Assembly: GCA_023212725.1 (NCBI GenBank) | Contig: JALBYF010000049.1 | Coordinates: 81,829-145,828 of the forward strand | Direction: 5' to 3' | DNA: 64,000 nucleotides | From: Tranzscheliella williamsii | Lineage: Eukaryota > Basidiomycota > Ustilaginomycetes > Ustilaginales > Ustilaginaceae | Shown here: in pieces, positions 11,621 to 22,330 of the stretch | Position numbering within the stretch: position 1 is the first letter of the stretch | How the letters are laid out: every line of letters begins with the position of its first letter | Position numbers and translations under genes: made by a program | Notes under the pieces: generated by a model | The model's input: only the letters and a program-made list of their open reading frames with translations | Databases searched by the model: none | Told to the model about the DNA's origin: nothing

Positions 11621-14600
11621 ATGTCCGAGTCTAACACCAACACCAACCCCTCAAAGCCAAGCGATTCTTCTCCAGGCCACAGGCTGGAAGACGCTGACGC
11701 AGAGGCTGTCGAGCACCAAATCACGCCGTCCGGCACGCTGCTTCTCCATTGGCTCTATCTCGGCCAAGATGAGGAGAGAAGTGCTGAAATTGATGCAATC
11801 ATACGAGCCTTCGAACATCGTTGCCTCCCTGATGAGAGCGGAAACAGAGCCAGAGTACCTTTGAGCTCCTCCTTGCAGGTTTTCATAGAGCTTCTAGGCG
11901 AGCTTTCCCGTTGTTTCCTGCACCCTAAATGCCCGAGTAGCTTGAAGAAGCTCTTGTATAAAGATAATGGCCGTGAAATCTTGACGGAGCTGCTGTTGAT
12001 CGATGATCAACAGCTCCTTCTCTATGTTCTTGATCTTTATAGTGGTGCAAGGCGCAGCGGCTCGACTTTTGACGTGCTCTGTCTCGCTCTCTGTTATTAC
12101 CAAGAGCACAGAAACGAGCGTAATCACAGAAACGAGAATTCTCTACAGTGCGCGGCTAGCACCCCGCAACAACGCTCTCGTTTGCTGCCTGAATTGCTAG
12201 GGTCAACATGGCTCGTTCCTCGCCTCCACGAGCATGAAGGGGTCCTTGACATGGAAATGGAGAAGCTAGAGGAAATACGTTTAGTTGCTCGCCTAGACAC
12301 TGGTATGGATCGGGCTGCACGCGAAGTCAAGCTCCAGCAAGCACTTTCGACCCTGCTGATTGCACTAGGCTTCAGCTTGTCGACCTTCAACCGCCCTACC
12401 TGGCTTCATCCTCTCTTTAGCTTTACTGAAACCAAAACCACAAGATTCCACAGCTTTTCCAGACAGTATAGCCCAAGGGAGGATATCGCTGAGCTGCTGG
12501 ATGTTCTCGACCAGCACCTGAAAGTTGAACCACACGTGTCGACCGTACAACTGCTGGAACATCTTCTCTGGAATTGCTTAAAATTGCAAGATCGCCACCT
12601 TTCATCGCCCAGCAGCACAACGGCACAACGACAACGTATCAGAAACCTTTCGACGACACAATGGATAGTGTGCAACGACCGGAACGCAGCATCTGATTTG
12701 CTGCAATACGAGCACTGTCTTCAAGCCTTCGAAACCCTCTTCCTATTCCCTCAGACGGGCTATCAGAACGAGACAGAGCAAGCGCTGGCCCAGTATCTGC
12801 ACCAGCTTGAACCTGCTCGGGAGGAGTTCTGCCAGCATGCACCGCAGTGGATCATTGATCTCTTTCAAAATGGATCGATTCACTTGAATGTAAAGTTATG
12901 CCTATCTATCGCCGAAGGGTATCGCAAGTCGCATCTTCGAGCCTCGGTCGTAGAAGTCATAGAGCACATGCTCTCTTCTCAAGCTGCCGCGTATGGTGGC
13001 GGTGTATGCAAAGCCATAGAACAACCAACCCTGCCGCTGTCGTACTGGCTCGACGTCAGGGATCACAATGATATGGCAGTGGAGGCGAAGACCACATATC
13101 TTCACTGGGTGTTGCTCTACGCCTCACGCCAGGAGTGGCGAAGGCTACTTTATGTGTTAGAACAGGCTTTGCTGCCCCACACTCGGAAGAAGGACTTTCC
13201 CGAATGGCTCATGTCCTTGTTTTACCAAGACGGTGACGTTCGCGGTGTGCCGAGACTGAACCCGCTTCTTTGCACAGTTTCAACATACGAAATTTTAACC
13301 ACTTTGAGCCAAGTCCACAAGTACCTCAGACCTTACGCTTCTGAACTAGAACGCTTGCAGTATGTCCTGCAACGGGTTGGTAACTTATATCAATTGCATT
13401 CGGAGACGATGCAAGACGCCCTGAGCGCAGAGCAGCAGACTCGAACGGAGGAGCTCTTCTTCTGGTTCGAACAAACGCATCCTGAAACCCATAGCAGTAA
13501 TAGAACGATGAGGGTATACATTCCGAAAAAACAATGGAGGAAGGCACTTGATGCTCTTGAAGCTCAGATGCAAGCTCATGTGTCGCATGCTTCTTTCCCT
13601 GCATGGCTCCGCATTCTATTTCTCTGGAACGAGGCCAAAGCTGTGTGGGAGCTCAAGTCCGAGGTCCGGGATAGATTCAGCATTTGCCTCTATGGATCTC
13701 TTGCCGCTATGTACGATTGCGTCCAGCCAAAAGCTCCCACCGTGTTCCGCCTGCAACAAGTGCTTTTCTCAATATCGAGACATTTGGGGTATTCTTGCAA
13801 AGAAGATCTCAACGTGACACCCCTCCATAGAGCTGAACAGCTTCAAAGATGGATTTTCCTGAGCAGAAGGCCTGCCTTGATCCACTCATTTGAGCATCTC
13901 ATTACGCAAACCTCTGCGCTCATACCTTCGCTTGTCCGAGCTTTTGCCATCTTGCTACATCGCATGGCGTCCTTCTCAAACGAACCTGGTTTTCCACCGT
14001 GGCTACAACCCCTCTCGGCAGAAAAGTTTCACGGCAGCTCTATGCAGATTGGTCTTATAAGGTACGGCCCAGCTATCCAACGCTCAATCTGTTGCTACCG
14101 TAACACCCTATACAAAAATGAATTTTCCCCGGTTTTGGCAATCGATAACGTCCTTTCCGAACTTTCTAGCGGCAAGCTCGATGATCTTGCAAATCCTGGC
14201 CCTTCTACTTCGAGCGAACAGCGTGCTCAGGAGCTCTTGTTTTGGTGGAGCTTTGCTTCGGCTGAGCAATATCCATGCAGACTACGCGTAGCTGACAACA
14301 GACTCGCCCGTTGTCAAGATTTGGTAAGCTACGGTTTTAGTCTTAGAACTGACTATGCCCGGAAGACCCTTGAAGACTCCCTGGAAGTTATCCTCAGTGC
14401 CTTTCATCCGTTGCTGAGCCGCTCTGACTTCCCCGATTGGTTGCGCAAGGTCTTCATTGTCAAGAAAAAGAAAAGTGACGAGTGGGGATGTCCCGAGGAT
14501 GTCTTGCAAACCAATTCCAGGCATTTCCGCGACACTTTCAACGGTCGTTGCCCTACGCCTACTGGAAAATCCGTACTGCAAGTTTTACAGCACCTTCTGT

Positions 14601-15679
14601 TCAGCATACCAGCTCGAGACTTGAAAGCAGAGCTGACAAGACAGCACTCTGTCGACTCCTCAGCACAGAGGGTGGGCTTTGACAATCTTCCGCTCGAAGT
14701 CTTGGAGCTTGTTTCTGAACACGTCCTGATTGACGAAATTCGGCCACTTCATATGGCTGGTACATATTCATTGGTAAACAAGACTTTCTATCACTGGTTT
14801 CAACAGAAGATGTGGGCTTCTCTGTTGCTGTTGCCACGAAGGCATGACAATACGGATGGCATGTTGTATTCAATGTCCTGTGCTCATTTCAGAGAGAGGA
14901 TGGGTTTCGTCAAGAGCCTCACGCTCAATCTTACTGAATATGCCTTTCCGTATAGCTACGGCGCTATCCTAGCTGTCCTGTTCAGATGTAGTCAGTTGCG
15001 GGCTTTGGCTGTCGGTAACTCACCGTTCTGCCCAGACATCGAAGGACTTAGCGCTAAACAGAAATCACCAAAAGTGCAGCTTTTTTACGAACGTTCACTA
15101 GCATGGCCTTTTGATACAGAATGCCGCACTACAAGGAGGCTTGTGGATCCGCCACTGGTTCCGGTCACCTTCTTCTGCCTCAAACGAGTTGTTTTCAATG
15201 ACGGCAACAAGAACATCAGAGCCCGACATTATGCAAACCTATTCATCAATCAATCTACTAGCAAAAGTGTTTGTCCAAACCTAGAAGACCTGTCCTTGTA
15301 TCTTTGGAGCACTCGAAAGCTTGATCTTGACGGGGCCTTCGGTAAAGCCATCGTTCGCCTCTGCCGCAATCATACGAAGCTCAAGACACTGCGGCTGTCC
15401 CTCAGATGGAAGAAACCTTACTCTCAAGACTCAGACCTGCAGAACGATGCCTTTTTTCAATGTTTGGTCCGCTTGCTTTCCTATGTCTGCCAAAATACCG
15501 AGCTGCACATTACACTTAGCATCCTGGCCACCAGATACAGCTTCGAAATATTCGATTCGGCCATAGCGAATGCCTACATCGACGAACACTGCAACATACC
15601 CGCGGATCGGGCTACCTTCGAGGATGAGATCATACCCTACAATCTCGGGGAACGATGGCAAATTCTCACATTTGCATGA
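11621..15679 (+). CDS. Large F-box protein with six helical-repeat-like motifs
   Basis: An intronless frame of 1352 residues. The upstream in-frame codon at 11600 is TTG, so the first ATG (11621) is taken as the start. Six copies of a motif of the form F-P-x-W-L-x-x-L-F recur with Trp at residues 261, 410, 529, 662, 794 and 940 (for example DFPEWLMSLF, SFPAWLRILF, DFPDWLRKVF). Several units open with LHW or LLFW and close with a leucine-rich helix such as VLQVLQHLLFSI, giving units of about 120-150 residues. At about 1018-1065 is an F-box-like segment beginning GFDNLPLEVLELVSEHV, followed by leucine-rich segments (about 1090-1300) that could be LRR-like. F-box proteins are SCF ubiquitin-ligase adaptors; substrate and role here are unknown. 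No known family matches the repeats. Confidence 0.8.
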   Translation: MSESNTNTNPSKPSDSSPGHRLEDADAEAVEHQITPSGTLLLHWLYLGQDEERSAEIDAIIRAFEHRCLPDESGNRARVPLSSSLQVFIELLGELSRCFLHPKCPSSLKKLLYKDNGREILTELLLIDDQQLLLYVLDLYSGARRSGSTFDVLCLALCYYQEHRNERNHRNENSLQCAASTPQQRSRLLPELLGSTWLVPRLHEHEGVLDMEMEKLEEIRLVARLDTGMDRAAREVKLQQALSTLLIALGFSLSTFNRPTWLHPLFSFTETKTTRFHSFSRQYSPREDIAELLDVLDQHLKVEPHVSTVQLLEHLLWNCLKLQDRHLSSPSSTTAQRQRIRNLSTTQWIVCNDRNAASDLLQYEHCLQAFETLFLFPQTGYQNETEQALAQYLHQLEPAREEFCQHAPQWIIDLFQNGSIHLNVKLCLSIAEGYRKSHLRASVVEVIEHMLSSQAAAYGGGVCKAIEQPTLPLSYWLDVRDHNDMAVEAKTTYLHWVLLYASRQEWRRLLYVLEQALLPHTRKKDFPEWLMSLFYQDGDVRGVPRLNPLLCTVSTYEILTTLSQVHKYLRPYASELERLQYVLQRVGNLYQLHSETMQDALSAEQQTRTEELFFWFEQTHPETHSSNRTMRVYIPKKQWRKALDALEAQMQAHVSHASFPAWLRILFLWNEAKAVWELKSEVRDRFSICLYGSLAAMYDCVQPKAPTVFRLQQVLFSISRHLGYSCKEDLNVTPLHRAEQLQRWIFLSRRPALIHSFEHLITQTSALIPSLVRAFAILLHRMASFSNEPGFPPWLQPLSAEKFHGSSMQIGLIRYGPAIQRSICCYRNTLYKNEFSPVLAIDNVLSELSSGKLDDLANPGPSTSSEQRAQELLFWWSFASAEQYPCRLRVADNRLARCQDLVSYGFSLRTDYARKTLEDSLEVILSAFHPLLSRSDFPDWLRKVFIVKKKKSDEWGCPEDVLQTNSRHFRDTFNGRCPTPTGKSVLQVLQHLLFSIPARDLKAELTRQHSVDSSAQRVGFDNLPLEVLELVSEHVLIDEIRPLHMAGTYSLVNKTFYHWFQQKMWASLLLLPRRHDNTDGMLYSMSCAHFRERMGFVKSLTLNLTEYAFPYSYGAILAVLFRCSQLRALAVGNSPFCPDIEGLSAKQKSPKVQLFYERSLAWPFDTECRTTRRLVDPPLVPVTFFCLKRVVFNDGNKNIRARHYANLFINQSTSKSVCPNLEDLSLYLWSTRKLDLDGAFGKAIVRLCRNHTKLKTLRLSLRWKKPYSQDSDLQNDAFFQCLVRLLSYVCQNTELHITLSILATRYSFEIFDSAIANAYIDEHCNIPADRATFEDEIIPYNLGERWQILTFA

Positions 15680-16450
15680 GAAAACAAGACCGCTTCTCAA
15701 TAGACCGACAGAGCTAGAAGGAAGGTCAGAACTGGATGAAGTCGTAAAACCTCGGTGAGATCTTGGTACCACCGCATCCCTTTCGCTTCTTTGTAGCCGC
15801 GAGCCTCTGGCATAAAAGGTCCAGAAGCGCTGTGGTCACGTTCACATTTCGGATTATAAGTTGTAGATGCGAGCTTGTCGGAAGTCAGCGCGTCTGGGGC
15901 CAAGCTCACTTCAATATGAAAGCAATAAGATCTTTCGCGACGGAAAACCCGTTTGGTTTGCCCAAGGTTGGCTACTAATGCTTTGATGCTTTGCTACCGA
16001 GTCGGCACGCAATCAAGTCATAGCAATCTCTCTGTCTCTCGATCAAAGACGTATCATTGGTGGAACACAATCGAGAGATGCAATGGAGTGGGAATTACAG
16101 CGTAGGACTGTCACAATATAGATCGTTGTGTATGAAGGCAGAAAAGGGCGAAGCAGGGCAAGCACGGCTCTATAAGGGGGAAAGCGATATGGGATCTGTG
16201 ACAGTACGAAAGGTCTCAGAGTGCCAGTAAGCAGACATGTACGCTTACTTTGCTAGTTTTCGGGGATCAAGGCCATTGGTCCTGGAGCGTCGCCTTGTCT
16301 AGAGGAAATCGAACCGATACCATTCCCGCAATGGGAATCTGGGTTGTGATGCTTTGCGAGCAGGGCATCAGGGTGAGATGCTAGTATGTTGAGGCGTAAG
16401 AGAACACAAACCGGGATACAAGACTGAGAACAAGGAGGAGGACGGTTGCC
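15680..16450. other. Intergenic between convergent genes
   Basis: The 3' side of the F-box gene faces the 3' end of a minus-strand small gene. No coding frame or repeat is supported. Confidence 0.5.
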
Positions 16451-16924
16451 TCAGCAGAAGTCGGAGACTTCCGATTCATCTGACGAAGCGTCCGAAGCCA
16501 CCCTTCCCTCATGCTCATTGTCCTGAACCGTGACATCAATGTTAAAGTTCTGTAAGATGCGTTTGAGATTGTCCTGTTGCGTCCGCAAGGCGTAACGTTC
16601 AGTGTCGTAGTGGAAGCGCTTATGGAAGCCGATTGCCCAGGTGTCGAACTGCTTGTAGAACGCTGTCATTTCCTGTCGAAACTCTCGCCCCTTCTCCAGC
16701 TCGCCAAGGATATCGGCAAGGACGCCTTCTCGGAAAGTTGCTGGTCTAGAGTTGGCGCTTGCTGGCGATCCCGGCCCGTCGGGCTGGGCGAGAGGGTTCG
16801 AGGACCGCTCGGCATGGCTTGGGCTGCTCATCTCCACGCCGACTTCCCGGCTGAGTTCGGAATGCTTGGCAGCAGTTCTTGCCTCCAAGGAGCTGTCCTT
16901 ATGCTGTGCTGCGCTTGAGGTCAT
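16451..16924 (-). CDS. Small hypothetical protein with helical C-terminal half
   Basis: A 157-residue frame starting at the ATG at 16924; the frame runs further upstream but only from a TTG. The N-terminal half is Ser/Pro/Ala-rich and probably disordered. Residues about 65-125 form amphipathic helix (FREGVLADILGELEKGREF, then FDTWAIGFHKRFHYDTERY), and the C-terminus is acidic with Ser/Asp runs ending ESEVSDFC. No family is recognised. An upstream exon is possible because a CAACAG acceptor-like site precedes the ATG. Confidence 0.45.
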   Translation of the reverse strand: MTSSAAQHKDSSLEARTAAKHSELSREVGVEMSSPSHAERSSNPLAQPDGPGSPASANSRPATFREGVLADILGELEKGREFRQEMTAFYKQFDTWAIGFHKRFHYDTERYALRTQQDNLKRILQNFNIDVTVQDNEHEGRVASDASSDESEVSDFC

Positions 16925-17360
16925 TGGAGTTGGCGCCGAACGCACTGTTGAGGGCAAGCACCGTCTTGGTTGACGTTATTGATGAAATGATCGAGACAAA
17001 GCTGGGTCAGCTTACGCTCTCTTACGCGCCCCTGCGCGTAAGAACAAGTCGCACGTGTACTGACCGCGATCGGTCGCGTGCGCGTACAGTGAGCGTAGTG
17101 GAATAGGGTCACCCTCCCCGAATGCGCGCAAGGTGATCGAACGCAACGAAACTCAAAGAAGAGACTAATCAACGCCCTCAGGCTGAACTGCACACTTTCT
17201 GACCGACACCGTACGCAAGAGTAGCTGGGATCCCTTCCTTTGATTTGTTGCTGGTGGCTACACTCCCTCACAGTACGTAATACAATTACAGTCGAGGATA
17301 ACGCGCGTTAACCCGCGAGTGCTGTGTAGAGGACAAGGAGCACCTGCCTCTTCCTTCCAA
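16925..17360. other. Intergenic, nothing recognised
   Basis: No supported frame. GCGCGTA/TACGCGC-type words cluster near 17030-17100. Confidence 0.4.
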
Positions 17361-17753
17361 TCAACCATCGGTTCGACTGCCAGCTACACCTTTACGGAGC
17401 CCTACCTCACTACTGCTTTTTGAGTGTCGAAGCCTATCGCTGTTCAGCTTGCCAGGCAAGACGCTCCACCTGAACCCATGCTTCAGGAGGATGGCGTGGA
17501 AAGTGACGGACAAGGCAAACCGCTTGAGGCCGCGTCTAGACTTCCGCCGTCGAACGTCGTTTGCGGCCGGAGGCAAAGTCTTGCGCAGCCTGGTGGGCTT
17601 GCGGCAGGAAGCTGCGCCGATATCTTGGCCTGGCAGAAAAGCAGCCGTAGCTTGCAGTTCATCCTCGTAGGCGTCCATAACAAGAACGGAGTACGCGGCC
17701 GGCGTGCCGCTCTCCCACATCAATGTCGTGCTTATAGTTTCTGCATCTCCCAT
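17361..17753 (-). CDS. Hypothetical small basic protein
   Basis: A 130-residue frame from the ATG at 17753. It starts MGDAETISTTLMWESG and has a very basic middle (RRRKSRRGLKRFALS). No signal peptide, membrane segment or family is recognised. A plus-strand frame of similar length overlaps it, so coding status is uncertain. Confidence 0.25.
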   Translation of the reverse strand: MGDAETISTTLMWESGTPAAYSVLVMDAYEDELQATAAFLPGQDIGAASCRKPTRLRKTLPPAANDVRRRKSRRGLKRFALSVTFHAILLKHGFRWSVLPGKLNSDRLRHSKSSSEVGLRKGVAGSRTDG

Positions 17754-17756
17754 CAA

Positions 17757-20700
17757 GCGTCATCCAGTTCTCGCGCGCTCGTACGAGGTTTGCTGTGTCT
17801 GAGGCATGCAATCGAGAGACTGAAACGGTTGCCAGTCAGGCGGATATCATCTCTACCGTCTTGTTTCCCAGCAGGTCGTGATCGCTTCTGAAGTGTTGAG
17901 CAATGTTCACCACAGAAGGGAAGCCAGGTGCTCTCCATCCAGTGCAGCCACGCTTGCCGCCCCCGCTTGGTTTTTCAAGCCAACAGCAGCTTAGCACAAT
18001 TGCCACGAGGGTGTGCGGCTATGCCGCTGCCTTAATAGCATCGGCCAAAACTGGATGGACTGACCTCCTGACTATCAGCCGCCACAAGACCAGCGAGCTC
18101 AGCTGGGTTCCTTTGAGAGGCTGCAGATGCATACGCCGGCGACAGTTGAAAGCGCGCCAAGAGTCATTGCGGGCGCGGGCAGCGAAAGCAGCGAGTGCAG
18201 CTTATCTAGTGGCCGGAAGGTATGTCCTGGCTGCTCTGACGAGAGGGTGATGCGCTTGGTGCCAGCCAACTGGCCAGCAACAAGTTGACAGCTACTTTGG
18301 TGTTCGTCGTTTCTCGAAAACCGTTGGTGGCCATGATGATGACCCTTGGACAGTCACAACAAACACCGAAACCATAGATTATCTGGTAGCCATCTTTGCT
18401 CGCAATTGCTCTCTCGATCTAGCATAGTGCGACAAGCTTGTAGTGGCCCATCGCCAAGCAATTCTCAAGCATCCTGCAGTTGTAAAACAATACCATTTTC
18501 CGCACTTGCTGGTTCGTTGCACACAGTTGTGAGGGCCCAGGCCGTGTAGGATGACGCTGAGAGGTTGTATGGGTCGTCTTGTAGCTATCTGTCGCGCCAT
18601 TGCTGCGGAAGGCGGAGAGCGATCCTGTCGTCGATTGGCAGCAAGGGGTCGACTTGATCACAACGCCTGCGATACATGCAGCAAGAGCGTGCCCTTGCGT
18701 CAGCATGCTGGAAGGCAAGTCGGTCCCTAACGCCAGCTAAGCCCAGCTGCGTAAGGAGTCTAAATGAAGTAAGGGCTGATCCTCTAGCTCTTCTCGCCAA
18801 CGTCCGCTGTTGTTCCATTAAGATACCCGACTAGCAATACGGTACGGTCCTGTCTTCCGTCACACTTGGTCTCTCGAATCGCTTATATTCCGTTTGGCGG
18901 TGTGGTACAGCAGTGCGTGTCTCGCTGCGTGGTCCATGATCAAGTCACGCTCTACGGCGATCTGTCTTCCGCTGTCGTTCATATGGCGATATCGGTAGTG
19001 CAGCGTGGTGTCGAGCGTTATATCGGCCGACAAAGCAGTTAGGAACCGTTGTTGCTAAAGTTTGGTGGGTTAGGGTTACGCTTTCTCGGCCGGTAAAGCA
19101 TCGCGAACGGGCGCCGGGTTGAAGATAAGCAATTCATACATGCTCATTCGTAGTGGGAGCACTCGTTGCCTTCGACTCCGTCCATCACCGAAGAGACCTT
19201 GATAAATGGGCAGCTGCCACTAACACTCCATCGCTATTTCCTCAGCTTTTGACAATCGGTCTGTGGCTCTCGGCTCTTGGCTTGGCGAAGACGAGGACGT
19301 CACAGAACTTCGACAATGACCGCCTCATTTGCTTGTGCTGTTTGTGAGCGCAGCGATAGATTGACGCCGTACGATGTCGCTTATCAGGAGCGGGATGAGA
19401 CCCCAGTGAAGCTCAGCCACCGCGGCCGGAAGAGTGACACGTGTTCTGATCAGCATGGCGTGAGTAGTCTGCAGCACTGCGATCAGCTCGCAGACGAGTT
19501 ACACGGACGAAGACAAGAGATCACCGCCTCGGGTTCGGCGACGCCTCTCGAATATCCGAACCCCAGGCCATCTCTCCGTCGAGATGACACTGGCTTGATC
19601 GGTACCCGCGCCGCAGTGAACTCACGTTTCCACGCGTAGCGGCTACAGCTCTGCGTCTCAGTTGTTCAGCTCATCGGGCGAGAAGATCGTGTCTGAGCCA
19701 TTGCCGGTACAAGCACCGTCAAGCGCCCTGCCTGCCGAAATAGTGCGAAGTGGCATTTGTCAGCACCAGGGCGGCCGACCACACCAGCACCACGATGAGG
19801 CCCTGATCTTCACCCGTGTTCAGATCCTTGGACGTCACGCCGAATAACGTCGGGGTGGTAGTTCCTCATCAAGCCACCACAACGAGCATCAGCTGAGGAT
19901 ACATTCGACACTAGACAGACGGTTTTGACGACAGGATTGCCTTGTCGAAATGCAGCACGCTAATCGCGGACCGTCCTTCGCACAAGACAACAACAGGCGG
20001 CAGGGAACGGCTACCTATTCAGATCGAGAGAGGCCGTCTATGTGCGCCCAAGTTCTTCAATCTACGCAGCGTCCGGACAGACCCTCCCGTAGCCATCGAC
20101 AAAACGCTCGGCGGCCGCGATACATTGCTCTCGAGGCCGACAGAGGCGGCTCGGGTTTCTGTTACCTGCTGCCCGCTTGCATCCAGCCCGGCAGCATATC
20201 CGGCGACACAGGCGTCTCGTCAGCGTTCACCAGGTTGCTCGATGTGTTGCCAAGGTAGAGGCATCAGTCCAACAGGGCCCGTTTCCGATCTTATCTCCCT
20301 ACCAGAGCACCCGGATCGTACTGCTTTTGTTGCAGACCCGATAATACAGACCTCTTAAAAGTAGCCAAAATGTTGAAAAAACGGGGTGGGAAATCATGAT
20401 AAATGGAGATATACGCTTGTTAGGTCGTTCGGTCTAGGCGTCCCCCCTCCCCGTCGCGGTGGCCATGTACTTCAGCTGATACACCACGACTCTGAAGACC
20501 GATGCACAGCGAGCAAATCAGCATGCTTGGGATAGTGAAAGCTTCTATGCGCTGGCCACGGTTGCGGCACAACACCCCAGCACATCCGTTGCTCGAGGTC
20601 GGAAGAGACAACTTGCTGGATAAGCAACTATGGTCCGGCTAGCTTTGTCTTTGATGCTTTCGCGCAACCCTGCATCAGCACATTCGAAGCTAAGGAAGGA

Positions 20701-21990
20701 CGAACGCAGTGCGCGCTTGATGGCATTGCTTCCGTTCCACTCGCATCAAGACTTCGATAAGCGCAGGTTCCTAACGGCGGTGGCGAGAGAGGGTGGTCTG
20801 CGATGTGCGCTGGCATGCGGAGATGGTTTAGCGTGTGCGCTGCCAAGACGTAGAGGCCGCAGCGGGTGATATGAGGGCAAGGGCGGACATCTGCTTACAA
20901 CCGAGCTCGACGGAGGACGGAGAGCCCGGGATACCAGTGGAGCGCTCGCTGAGAGACGCCCTGTTTTCATTGTGTCTCTACGACAAGAGTACCAGGCGAT
21001 ACGACGGTAAGGTGCCGGTCACTCTGGGTGAAAAGGCGGAAGGTCAAGGTCAGGATTGATGGTGACGCGCAGGCGAAGCGGAGAACAGGGGGGAGGAAGG
21101 GGATTGAGAGAGTATCACCGAGCAGTTGGCGAGGTCGGGCAAAGTGCAACAGGGTGATTTCGGCAAGATGCCCCTTGCGAAAACCTCTGTCCGGTGGTGA
21201 TGGATAGCGAGCGGGCTGTCTGCGGCCCGGGAATGGTGCGAGGGCCGATGAGGAGGGCCGTCGTGAAACGCGGGGCCCATCGGAGCGCACTGTTATCGAG
21301 GTGAGAAGACGGGCAAACGAGGAAGTGAATCTTGCTATGACTCGGTCGACTGGGATCGGAGCCACCCACGAACCTACGCCACATACAGCCTGCTGGATAT
21401 AGGCAGGGCTGGAGACACTCCGCAGAGAGTGGGCCATGACTCGTTGCGGCCTACGTCAAGGATGCGGTAGCACTTGGCTGAGAATAAAGGCCAATGATTC
21501 GGTCACGTAGGAAGCCGCTTGGGCCGTGGCTGAGGTGCTTGCAAAGGGTTTTGGAGACCCCTGCGACAGGTCAGGGTTATGTGTGTGGGAAGTGTAGTCC
21601 CTGCCTAGGAACTTGAAGATGCCTGTGGGAGTACCATTTTCTGCCTGCAAAGTTAAAGGTTGTGGTGGCGGACCTCCGTAGCCCAGATAAGTGGACGATG
21701 GGGGCAAAGCTTTGGGTCCAGGAAGTGCTGAGGCATTGTCTTATCTGTGATGCGCAGCACGGTAAGGTTGGCATGCGGCCGCACTGCCGGGGAAGAACAA
21801 GGTGCTGTACTCTCGAAAGGGCGACCAGACCTGCGCGCTCCGTCTGCGGGGCTAGCTGTTCCGCCACTGGCAGGGGTGTAACAGCCAAAGCTTGCAGACC
21901 AATATATTTCGGCCAGCAGTGGGTCAGAGCAAGGTCTCGTTCCACGCGGGTTGCAGAAGGTGGCGGCCATGCATAGTTAGAAGAGACAGA
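17757..21990. other. Gene-poor GC-rich stretch
   Basis: No frame here has a recognisable domain. It contains a dispersed repeat at 18838-19060 and a short TTAGGG-like pair at about 19070. Confidence 0.45.
18838..19060. repeat. Dispersed repeat, copy B1 (relative at 50.91-51.16 kb)
   Basis: The start (GACTAGCAATACGGTACGGT) and the end (from ATATGGCGATATCGGTAGTG through TATCGGCCGACAAAGCAGT) are both found again, diverged, at 50913-51160 in the same orientation and spacing. The middle is poorly conserved. The source element is unknown. Confidence 0.6.
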
Positions 21991-22024
21991 ATGACAGGAT
22001 GAGTGCTTGGAGGGCAAGCCAAAC

Positions 22025-22330
22025 GAGTTGATAGCGACGCTTTTCGAGGCCGGCGAATGCGCTGAGCATGAGCGTCTCGCATTTGCGCTGTGTTCTACCT
22101 TTCTGCCACGGGAAGCAACTCTTATGCCGACGGCAGCGATGATTCTGACGGCAGCGATGCAGCGATGAATCTGACAGAACTCTGTTCGGCGAGGCAGCAC
22201 CTAGTAACGTGGGTCAAGTTTGCCAACATGGGCAAGAGAAAACCGTGCAACAAGCACCATCGTGGCGCCAGATCTGCAGCGAGAGAGGCGTTGGGCATGG
22301 CGATGCGACGGAGCGGAGGACTGTGCCCGG
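22025..22330. repeat. Dispersed repeat, copy A2 (relative at 1.03-1.34 kb)
   Basis: This is the second copy of the block described at 1030-1335. It shares GGCGAATGCGCTGAGCA (about 22053) and GGCGTTGGGCATGGCGATGC (about 22288), but the spacing differs, so indels separate the copies. Confidence 0.5.

Noticed and set aside
19064..19080. GGGTTAGGGTTA, like an interstitial telomere repeat
   Set aside because: Only two units; chance occurrence is likely and no subtelomeric landmark is adjacent.
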